This document shows, piece by piece, positions 46,601 through 58,600 of a stretch of 64,000 nt of DNA (positions are counted from its first letter, which is position 1; each line of letters opens with the position of its first letter). This DNA is from Patiria pectinifera (Eukaryota > Echinodermata > Asteroidea > Valvatida > Asterinidae), in the NCBI GenBank assembly GCA_029964075.1, contig CM057149.1, positions 10,674,465 through 10,738,464 on the forward strand, read 5' to 3'. The notes under the pieces were generated by a model. It was given only the letters and a program-made list of their open reading frames with translations. It was not told the DNA's origin and did not search any database. A program made the position numbers and the translations under genes.

Positions 46601-49600
46601 AAATGGTATCAACAATTAGCCCCCAAAATATAAATAAAATGGTGTACAGTACATGTTCTTCATGAAAAAAATATTAAAGCTGATGTACGACACTTCAAAT
46701 AATGGGAAAATCACGAAAATGTAGTCAGGTACAATGTAACGTATGCTTCACTGTACCTGCCCACAGTAAAGCGTGGCTGCGGTGAAGTAGTGTGACAGTC
46801 ATCATGTTACTGGCTATAGGGCCAGGGCTACGATGTTAACCACGGCGACTTGTCATGACGGTGGGAGACCGCGTGTAGCGAACTAGTAAAAAAATGGATG
46901 AACTGAAGGCTCTTTTAATAACGGACAGTTTTGGTTTAGGCGGAAGTTCTAAGTGACGTCAGAAACTGAGATAAACTACTTCGAGTTGAACTTGCTGTAC
47001 TTAAAACGATGTCTGAACACTCGGTTGTTTTATTTTTACAACAAGCCTCCCGTGGTGGGCGACCGTTTTAACTTTTACCATTTTAGCTAAAACTAAAATG
47101 CTGTCTGAACATACATGTATGGCCTTTGTCACCCTTCATTTGAATAACTTGTTAGTTGACTTGGGACAAGCTTATGATGGAATCGTGACGATTGTAATCA
47201 ACGAGTTCCTCAAATACATCATTAGCTAGTACAAGTATGGGTTCAAATGAACTCCCAACATCACCAAATCTAACACTGGTAGGCTGAACAGCGTTTTTTG
47301 TTGTTTGGAATCTAAATGTTTTTTCTTCTTCTGCTTACCCATTTATTTGTCAGGGTTGGAGACAGCATCTTAGCTATAGCACGGCCGTCATCTGAAGCTA
47401 TTGAAAAATACAGAATTGTGGAGCAGTTTAAGGAGTAAGTCTTGGTATCAACATATTGCTTCAACAGCACTACGTTAATATTTCCTCAAATGTAATAGAT
47501 GAATACAGGTTTCTTTTTTGTTATGCATGTGTGTTGTTGCTAGTTTGAGCAGTTTGTAAGACTAATAGCAAATTTTGCTGTGGTTGTCAAGTTAGGGAAA
47601 CCGTTTGAACAAAATGCAATTTTTCTAAAGGTCAAATTTGAGAGACTTTGTTGCATTACAGCATGACAGTTTGATATAAATAGATGATCATCTCTTGAAG
47701 TACATGTACATGTTAGTGCACTTTTGCATTAGAGGCACTCATGCACAACACAAAGAGTAATGAGTTTTTGTCATTATATGTACAAGGTGCCATCAAAAGG
47801 ATTTTGAAAAAGATATAAATTGGTCTTTGCATGAAAATAAACCGTCGAGCTTATTACACTGGTCTCATGGCAACCCTCTGCCCCATGCATGGTAGTAACA
47901 AAACTCATTTTATATTGTAACACATTGGAAGCAGACAGTCGCTTTCATATCTATAGTGGAATAATACTGACAGGCCAGACTGGGACCTTCAGTGCAGAAA
48001 AACAAAAATGTAAAACAAAAACAGGCCAATTTTACTTAGTCCAAGGCTTTAGCAGACAAAATTCTCCAAAAATAAGTATAACTTTAAATCGTTTGTAAGA
48101 TATGTTTAAACTCTTCCCTTTATTACAGTGATTTTTGTTTTAATTTGGACATTCCTTTGTAGGCATGGCATCAACTCCATTATTAATCTACAGCGGCCGG
48201 GGGAACATTCCAGTTGCGGCAACCCGCTGCAAAGCAGTGGCTTCGCATATCAACCAGAACAGTTTATGGACAATGATAGTAAGTTGCATTGAAAGGGAAC
48301 TGACAGAATTTCTTTTCAATACAGGATGAGCTTTGTCCCTTTGTCAGAAGGTCAGCAGTTTGATCAATAGATACATTTTCTGATATCGGAATGGGTGATT
48401 GACAAACAGTTTGGAGTAAAATGAGGCGAATATTTTTGTGGATCTGCTTAGGCCCCCCCAAAAAAGTCTCCGGTTTCTGGTATGGAGCTTGCCCAAAAAG
48501 TGGTGTGGCGACGCGGCTTTTTTTTCTTCTTTTACCTGATTTTTTTTGCCTCAAATGTCGGCTGATGACTGCAAATGGTGCCCGACTAAACTTAGTGGAA
48601 ATATATGGGAGGCCACATAAAGCTTATTCTCGATCATAACCCCATCTAAAAACATGTTAAAATTGTGCAGCAGCAGGATTCCAGTCAAACCAGTGAGTTT
48701 GGCGGTTTTGAGACATCATCTTTCCTTGAAAAAAACCTTTTTTATTTTGCCGACGCGCATGTCTACGGCGACGCGCGCGCATATCAGAAACCGGAGACTT
48801 TTTTTTTGGCCTTCGGGGTATAGCTGATTTTATTTTTTTACTCTGTCATTAGAGCAATACAGTTGTGCTAGTCTTCAGCCTATTTCACTGTCTAGACATT
48901 AGCGTTACACAAACCATACACAAAACCGAAACCGACCCGAAAGCAACTACAGCGTCAATCCACCATATGATTGTGCATGTGGATTGTGGTCTATTACGCA
49001 CAGTCTATAAACATAAAGGTCGACTGGTAGGTTTTTCTTAAAAATTCATGCGACGCTGGTAAAGTTAGTTCAGGCTTAAAAAGCGGACACAGTATTCATG
49101 AAAACTACGACAATTTGCTCAAGCCAGATATTCAGTTTTTCTTTAGGGTCAGTTCGGTTCAGGTCAGTTCGGGCCAGTGTTTCCCTGATTTTTGTTGGGT
49201 CGGGTAGGATTTGGGGAGTTCAGATTGGTTTCGGTTCAGATTCGGTCTATATCTTTAATGTTTCGGGTCAGTTTAGCCTAGTCAGCCTGACCCAATGCAT
49301 ATTATTATTAGATATGCAAATGCTTATATTCGTGGAATAACTTTTTTACTATTTACTGTAGGCTGACTAAATACAAAAAACAGTCACCGAGTTGTGCTAT
49401 AAGTACACCCACGACACGTCGCACTTACGACGTGTTTTGTGAAATGGATTGCACGACGCGTCGAAGCTGCGACGCATCGTAGGGATACGACGCTTCGCAG
49501 CGCTCCGATGCATCCTAAGTTACATGTACAAAGAGTTTGATAAAATCGGGTGCTGATTTGAACAAGTACATGTAGTGTGCCACTCATTGCAGCGATGTTC

Positions 49601-52600
49601 CATTCCAAATGATAGATGTGGATCGATAGAATGAAGATTTTATGTTTTATGTTATCAGTTATAAATGATATGCAGACTTAATGGTTTCATTTCTTGATGT
49701 TTCATTTCAAGTGGTTTAATAATGCATTAGTGAATGAAATGAATATTTAATAGTGGATTAATACTATTTTATCCATAGGGATCATTTGATCAAGAAAATC
49801 AACCTCATTATTCATACATGTAGTTTAAAGCATAATCTGAAAAATAATTAAGCTGCTGCAAACTGCTCACTGACTGGATTGACCTGAAATATACAAATCA
49901 AAAAGTTAGAGAGGCCCGATATATTTCGTCTCTAGCAAAGATTTCTTCAAAGGCAAATGACACATAGACAGTAATATATCTGGACTTAAACCACTGCTAT
50001 GACGTCACACTATTGTTAAAAGTGTGGATTCGGATCTACGAATCTCTTACACTGGTCACAAAGTTTGGATTCGGAATGACGAATCTTTAGTAAAGTGTGG
50101 ATTCGGAATTACGAATCCACACTTTGAACTCGTCGGACAATTGTTCTCCATAATGAGCATGAATAGGACCGTCTGCGTGAAAATTTGCTTTCCGAAAATT
50201 ACCAATGCATCTTCACTGTCAGATTTTCCGCCGTCACTGCAAAATCTACTTTTAGTCAGAAAGAAATCGTCGTCTGAACTATCCATTTTGATGTAAGGAG
50301 CCTATACACACAAAATGACTTACACATGCTAAACACGCCAGGAAACAATGTTGCAACCTGACGCCACTTCCGCGCTTGTGTACAACGTCTATGGAGAGTC
50401 ATTTCAAGTATTTCCCTAACAATTTTGGAAACATTTATCAGTCCCAGATTCATGTCTTATCATCATTTTTGCAACGAATGGCCTTCATTGAGATAATATA
50501 TATGAAGAAAAAAGTGGCGTCAGGTTGCAGCATTCTTTCCAATACTTCTGTTGACGCAATGGTTTAAGTCGAAGAATACACTCGCAAGTGTGGATTCTTA
50601 ATTTACGAAATTACGAATCCACACTTTCTCGTGTATTCTCCTTAACAGAAATACCCAGTTTTGGAGAGTACTGCTACTTCGTGACCAAAATGAAAAGGTT
50701 TATTTCAAAACTTCTTTGTTCGTAGCTGGAAAAAATGTTATTTAAGAAAGTATTCCAAGAATTTCTTTTACATATGCCTGTAGTGGTTTGATGATGCCTG
50801 AGCAAGTTGAGCAGGGTTATGAAAAACAAAAAGAATATTTTCCAAAGAATTACTACTTTGTAATTTTTTTTGGGTCATTTTCTTAGTCTTTTTCTTCAAC
50901 TTTGGTTGGGATGACTATGGTGTTCGATCACTGCCCTCCATTTTGGACATGGTGAAGGTGATGTCTTTTGCACTCAAGGAAGGCAAGGTACGTGTAACTC
51001 CAGCTATCCATTTGTCATCATTAATGTTTCTGCATCTGTAATCTTAGTCACCATAATAACCAATTCGTCAAGTAGCAAATGTTATTTATAATATATGTTC
51101 CGGAGTAGAATTACTGGTACATGTACATGCTGTACATGTAATTCTCCTCCTACGTGCTGTACATGTTCTCAACCGTTCCCTTTTGCAAAAATAATTTGAA
51201 AATGTTTTCAGCTAGATCAGAAACACACCCCAATAATTTCTTGTTACCAAAACCAATTTCTTACAAGCGCAAGTTATATTGAAAAATTCCCTTAATAAGT
51301 CCGATCCCTTGGTTGGGCAATCATTTTGTACAAACTGCTGTTATAGTTTATTGCAATTGTAACAATTTATTCACAGACTCTATTGTCACCAGAATCTCAT
51401 GCAGTTGTTGATAGTGCATTTAAATTGTGAATTTTTAAAGTTTTTTTCTAAAAGATTACACCGTGAGCTTGTGTAGTTAGTTTAGACACCATCCCCTCCC
51501 CTCAAGAAAAATAAAATGTTGAAAGGCATTGTTCAAAAGCAGTTGCCATGGTTACTGATTGTTTGCACTCCTTCACAGGTTGCAGTGCATTGCCATGCCG
51601 GCTTGGGACGGACTGGCGTTCTGATTGCGTGCTATCTCATCTATGAACAACGCATGGAAGGAGACAATGCCATACAGTTTGTGCGAGAGAAGAGGTTGGT
51701 TATTGTAAAAACATCATTCAAACTTGTTTGTTCATTGGATTATCTGTTTGGTTATGGAGCAGATGCAAGTAGTAGAAAAGAAACCAAAGTTTGTGCTATA
51801 GTCATCTGAAATTCATAGAAACATATCAGAGTATGGGCTCGGTGTGGTACGAGAGAGGGCTCTTTACCCACCGTTTAGAACCCTGTGGATGGGACACACT
51901 GCGTGTTCATACAGTTTTACATGCGCATGGTGCAAAGTGCGCATGTTTTTCATATAATTATTTCATTCTGAATGTGCACAAAGCCTTAGCATCTTTGCAT
52001 GAGTGTCGGCGTCATCGGCAGTGTGTTTAAAAATCACTCCGAGTGGTCTCCCGCAACTCTCCCTTCCTTACCGTTGTTGGAGTTCTTAAGAAGGGAGCCC
52101 ATACCATAGTTTAATAAATTAACCCTAAAAGGGCCGGACTATTTTTACCATCTCTCAGCCGAGGAGGGGGGGGGGCAGATTCGGAAAAAAAACACAAGAT
52201 TTCAGCCATCAAGCCAAAAAATTATGAAACTCGGTGCATGCATAGTATACAAATATTGAGTGGCTCAGCGTGGAATGGGAGGAATATTATCGCAAGGTAA
52301 AATCTGGACTTTTCCATTTCACGAGGCGAAGCCGAGTGAACTGGAAAAGTCCAGATTTTACCGAGCGATAATATTCCTCCCATTTCACAATTTAAAGCCA
52401 CTCAATATTTGTTTTATATAACTGACATATAGATCCTTGTCATTTGATATATTTGAACTTTTTTCAATACAAAACTGGAGGAAAATGTATTTCTCTCTTC
52501 CAAACCACCCTTTCACGAAAATGTTTGAACCCAACGCTGTAGCGCTGGCTCTTTGGAACAATACGCGCTACGCGCAACGCTGAACGCGCACACCAGCATG

Positions 52601-55600
52601 CATTTGCACACAAATACCGCGTCATGATCCTAACTGTTGAATAGTATTTCCCATTCCCCATGGGCGGATAGTACTTTTTGAGCCGCGGCATGAATGGGAG
52701 CAATAACGAATGCCACGTGATGTGAGTTCCACCAATCAAATGACAAGGATCTGTATGTCGGTTATATAAAACAACATATCATGAACATACCCAAGAAATT
52801 TCATGACTATAGGTCAAAGGGTTTGGGAATTATGGCTAATTAATTATGCATATATATGCACGAATGGTAATTATGCTCTGTGTACACTACTTATATGGGG
52901 AAAATAAGTTTTCACGGCACATACATGTAGCGCTGGACCGATTTTCATGTTTTTGGTATCAAAAGATGCCCAAGGCAAACAATTTTTTGAAGGCTATCCG
53001 GGAAAAAAGTTGATGGGGGGGCGGATTTTTTCCCCCCCCCCCCCCCCGGCCCCTTTAGGGTTCAGGGCTTAAAAATATCCATTGAAACACTAAACCAAAT
53101 CAGGCGATTGAAATCACTTACTTTGTCAGAATTACAGAAAAGTGTATCATTACCACCCAGGACTATTAATAATAATAATAATAATTATAACTGTTTTTGC
53201 CGCAATAGGGCGACTTTCCCATAGACTTGTGCACAAACCTAAACTGTCACCTAACCCAAGTTTACCTTATCTTTTTTCCACGAAATTTAGTATTTTTACT
53301 AATTGGACCATGAGGAACCGATCTAGATGGTTTGCGACAGCAAAATTCCTTGTCCTAAGGGTCGTTTTCACAAAAGGGCGACAGTTATGTGTCGCCTTAA
53401 TAAGGTGTGTCGCCCTATTGTGGACGGAGTTAGCAAAATCTGTCGCCCTATTATAGCTGTTAGTAATATAAAGAGCATTTATAATGCGCCAAATCCATCT
53501 TGATTAGATGCTCAAGGCGCAGAGAAACAAACAAATAAACATGAACATCAAAAACAGCAGGGAAGAAAAGTACGCACAAATGAAAATGAATATGAATCAG
53601 TACACATGAGAGTGAAATCAAACTGGATGATTAATGAAATGCTGCTTGGAATAGGTGGGTCTTCAGAGCACATTTAAACTCATGGGAAGTAGCACTATCA
53701 CGAATATTTTGAGGAAGTTTGTTCCATAACATAGGTCCAGCATGAGAAAATGAACGGTCCCCCCAAGATTTAATAGTTTTAGGCACAACAAGCAGGGACG
53801 AATTTGAAGACCTGAGGTACCTAGCAGGGTTGTAAGAAATGAGCTAAGAATTGTCTGCTATTGACCCAAGTACTCCCTCAACTTTGAAGGAGACATTTGA
53901 ACGAATTGCTGATGATGCCTGATGCTCATGTGAAGAGCCATTCTTTGGAAACTGTGTGACATAAAATTAGGCTCGTCTGATTTTTGAAGCTATAACCCAG
54001 GTTAACTACATCTGACATATTACTTTCACTGATTCATCTGGTTAATACGTTTTTCTCCCCACCTCAGAGTATAGTTTCTACTTTCAGAAATTGTTTCAAA
54101 ATATTAGCAGGGGTCATCAAAGTTTGTTCACGTGTGTGACATCAAATGCAAAAAATTGTATCCGGCCCTCACCAGAAATTCACGCTTTTCTCCACACTCA
54201 GTTCCAAGGACACACACACCCATACTTATTTTGGAGTACAACTAGTCTTTTGTGATTTACAGTATGCATAAACACTGTACACCCTCTGCATTAGTTTTAC
54301 TAAATAGGAATTGTTCTATGGACACATGTGTGACATTTTTATTGGTCACGTGTGACATTTTGTAAGTAAAATTGCTAATTGCTTATGCAAATTTATGCAC
54401 GGAAAGACGAACTTATGTCAGGAAAGGTATTGCATCTTAAGTTGACAAACTTGCCACAGCCTGTCAGTTGTACCAATATGAGCCCAATTTACAAAACTCG
54501 TAATTATTGTCATTTGATAGTTTGAGAAATAGGGTACCGGTGTCTTTCTCCATTTTGTCATTGAGAGAGGGAGGGGTAAACCTCTAAAAAAAAAATATGA
54601 ATTTAGCATTAATTCCAATGTACAATTCTTACAAACTTTGGTTTTATTTACAAACGTTTCTCATGAATGAATGTGGGTTTTTTGTATTTATATCAGGAAA
54701 GGTTCAATACAGACGCCAGGGCAGATTGAATGCTGCCAGCAGTTTGCCAAGTTTCTTATTCCCTTCAGAGTGATATTCTCATCCTGGTAAGCCCTTCACC
54801 CATCTCCATCCTTTGCTCTTGTCCTCTCTTCCTGCCTCAGCCACTCCTTTTCTTGAAAACCTGTTTATATTCACTCCTTGCATCTCATGAAAAAAAATAT
54901 ACATGTACGTAATAATCATCATCATCATAGTATATCCACCAGTATTGGTGCTCAAGGTGCTACATGTACATCATTATTACCCTGCTCACTGGGCCAATGA
55001 AACATTCCAAATACCATCTCAGCTCCCTGGGAGTGTACAGCTCGATGCTGCCATTTCGGTAGCCTTTCGCCAAGGCCATCGTGGCTTAACTTGCCTGCAT
55101 TAGACAAATCGGTGAAGCCGCGAAGCGACTGGAGCGGGAGACCACACACGTGAGTGGCGAAGCCACGAGGGCCTTTTCCAACTTGTCAAGAATTTCCTAT
55201 GTTTTTCTTTATAATCTCGATTTTTGCTACCCCAAAAGGGTAGCAAAATTCCAACCAATCAGGGCGTGCGTGGCTACTACCCGGATGCGCGGGGGAGCCC
55301 CGGATGCTTGCACAAAATTTAAAAACAAAAAATGGGAGTCTAGTTTTGCACGAGATCGTGACCGCGTAATTGTTCTTTCATTATCTTATTTTAATTTTAC
55401 TTATAAAAGTATTTCAAGAAATTATTCGAGTGTATGAACTTATTTTTTTCATCTGAATTTATAGTTATTTCCTCTTACGTTTTCCATTACTCACCCTTCT
55501 TTCACAAATGGAAGCAACTAGGCAAAATCCGCGCTGTGATTGGTTAACCTTTCAGCACTCTACTTATTTGCATAATAATATGAATAATTCAACAAAATCA

Positions 55601-58600
55601 AGTTAGAAAAGGCCTCGTGGCTTTGCCACTCGTGCTTGCTGACTTAATCTTTGCTCCAGTCGCTTCGTGCTTTCACAGCTCCGTCCCTCTAAGCCACGAT
55701 GGCCTTGGCGAAAGGCTACCATTTCGGTGAAAAGCAGCTTAAATCAACCACAATAACCATCTCTGCCTTCACAGGTACTCCTGGGAGGGGAGAAGCAATG
55801 AGTGACAAAGTGCCTTGCCCAAGGGCAGAATTGCCCACAGACCACGAATACACCTTCTCCATTAAGGCAGAGTTAGAGGGCTTTAGAACCTAAAATAGTT
55901 GTGTATTTTTGGTGCGGTGAATTCCTGTAAACTTCCCAAATAGTCTTGCGGGCATCCAGGCCTTGAATTTGGGAATTTTTAGGGCAAGGCCACTTTGGCC
56001 TTGAATGGAGCAAAATTATAGAGGGCACCATGGCCAGTCGGGAGGGCACCAAGGCCAACTAATATCTGCAGAAGGGGCACAGAGGCCGGCTAAAAAAAAT
56101 GCGAATTTATCAGCGATCATGTAGTTTAGGGCCCCCCTTTAGTTTCGATCAAATTTGAGCCAAAGGTGTTTTTATCATTCAAAAAAGTACCTTTTCAACC
56201 TAAAGCAGACTTCTCTCAGCTTATATTGCACCTGTTTTGTAATTTTGAACACTTTTGGGGGATAGAAATTACGTTTTTTAAAGCAGTTTTATGGTTGGTG
56301 ACGTGCGATCGCCATCTCTATTTTCGTGTTGCGTTTTTTCGTTGTCGTTTTCCCTCCAAATTCCCCTCAAAATTCGAAACCCTTCCCTCTATCTATAACC
56401 TACCTGCATGTTCTTAATGTGGATTAAAAGTTGATTTTGTTCTCTTAGGGATTCAGGCCCATAATTAATACACGATCGCCATTTACAATGTCCGCTTTTG
56501 ACAATCGGAATTCGGAACGCCATGTGCACGCGTGTTTTGACTATGCCCCAAGCTCGTTTGCCTCGTACACGAACATCAATGCGTTCTGTACCGCAAGCAC
56601 TGGGAAAAAGAAAGTCGGTTGACTGCACGTAAGATCTGCCGTACGTACTCCTGCTGGTATGTGTGTGTACGAATACTGACATATATTTTTGCGGTGGGGG
56701 TGTCGCTACTTGAAGTATCGGCACATACAGGAACTGGAGATTCAGTTGTCAGTGCAGTGTACGTACGTACATGTATGATGTACGTAAGTACATGTACATA
56801 TGTACGTGTGTGTGCATCGTACAGTGGGGAATCGACGGCGTTTGGCCAGCCGGCCACGGCCGTACTGCGCGCGTGTGATTGATTCAGCGAGATATTAAGA
56901 CAACTGATTGGGCTGGCATGGCATCGAAATACATTGTCAATGTGTGGAAAAACAACTGGAATCAAGGATTGTAGTGGTTTTAATAGGCTGATGCATGTTT
57001 TTGCAAAAAGGGCACGACGGCCAAGGTAATTATGGGGCAAGGCAAAACTGGCCGTGAAGACAGGGATTTTTTGTGGGGCACCTCGGCCAGTAAGAAGGCA
57101 ACGACGGCACTGGCCGTCGTGGCCGTCGTTCAATTCAAGCCCTGGGCATCTTTTCACTGCAAGGGTCCGTGCAATGCGTTTTCTTAGGAATGTGTTTGGT
57201 GCAACTTTTCTCCTCTTAAATGTATGAAAATACAGGTACTTGACATCCCGTTTTGGTTAATTGAATTGAAAAGTGTACTTCTAATAATGAACTATCAAAA
57301 TTGTCTTATGTTTGTCTGGATAACTGAGGGTACTGTTGCTGTGATGTCATTTGAGGAAGACACTTGTAAACCCAAAAAGATTGCTTATTGAAAATTTCTG
57401 TGAGAAGAGATTACTCATATGCTTATTGCCATGTACTGACACAACAACGAATCACCAAAGAAAAGAAAATTTACAACAGTAAAATATCCAAAATTCTGGC
57501 ATCTTTTGGTGGTGCAATAGCTGTAACATTGAGGTTACTGCCTGAAATGACGTCACACTGTTGTTCATGAATATGGACATTTCCTTTACCATAAAAACAG
57601 AAAAGGCACCACAATACCCTTGAAAATGGCAAAATGAAAATTGAAAATAGGGTTAAAAGGAAGATACATTTGCAAACATCAAAAAACGATCAAATTATCA
57701 CGAAATATCTCACTGGATTGTTAGGGAATGACAGCCTAAATCATCCTTTGAAGTTGCGGCTCTGGTGTGCTGGCATTTTCAAGAAAAAGTGTATCTTTCC
57801 AACGCTGGTCGGCCGACCAGCATTGGGGAAAACTGGCTTTTTTTTCAAAAAGTGCTCCTAGTTTTTCATGTTTAGTTCGTCTGCGTTTTCTTTGCAATTG
57901 ATTACATACCTGTGAAAACTACAAGCCTGCTAGACCGATTCTTATGATATTACAATTCCCCAAAGTCTATAAAGTGCTCCGGTTCATCTTAAGTGGCGTC
58001 AGGGAACCAGACTACAAGAATATGATTGGTTTTCTTGATTTTTCCAGCATCTACGAACCCAAAACGTGAACAAGTCAGTGTAACAATATTTGCTATAACA
58101 TACTAATCCTCCAAGTTCATTTATTTCTGAAAATTGCAGCAAAAGCAAATGTTGTACATTCCCTTTAAATGGGACATGGTGCATTTTCAAGGATTCCATT
58201 TTTTAAAATTACATTGCATGGACCCTTTCAGTAGAGAGAGAGAAGTGTATTATTACATAACGCCTCACTTGCGGACACAATCACCCTCCTTAGGAGACTA
58301 TTATAATCAGTTGGGCACTTTTTAGCTGTTCCCAATTTCAATTGGGAACAGCTTTTGTTTCTGTTGAGATTTTTTTTTTTCATTTTTTTTTTTCTTTTTC
58401 CACTTTTTGTCTATATGTTTTGTACACGTTTTTTTTAGTACAAGCCACTTTGGGTATTTTTTAAAATACGATCAACCTTAAACTTGGTATAGTCATTAAT
58501 CGTCATCTGAAGATGTGTGTCGAAAAATTTCATCATCGTGATGTCATCAGGGGTCACGTGACATCAATTTTAATGTTTTACAGCCTTATAACTATAGAAC

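Larger units (their letters stand above)
52120..53063. mobile_element. Element U, host of K2 and V
   Basis: Outer inverted ends AACCCTAAAAGGGCCGG and CCGGCCCCTTTAGGGTT, next to G and C homopolymer runs. Contains K2 and V. In PTPDC1 intron 5. Confidence 0.6.

Noticed and set aside
56576-57157. 193-codon minus-strand open frame
   Set aside because: Runs through the hAT-like element's subterminal repeats and an ACGTACATGT microsatellite, with no domain or codon bias; chance frame.
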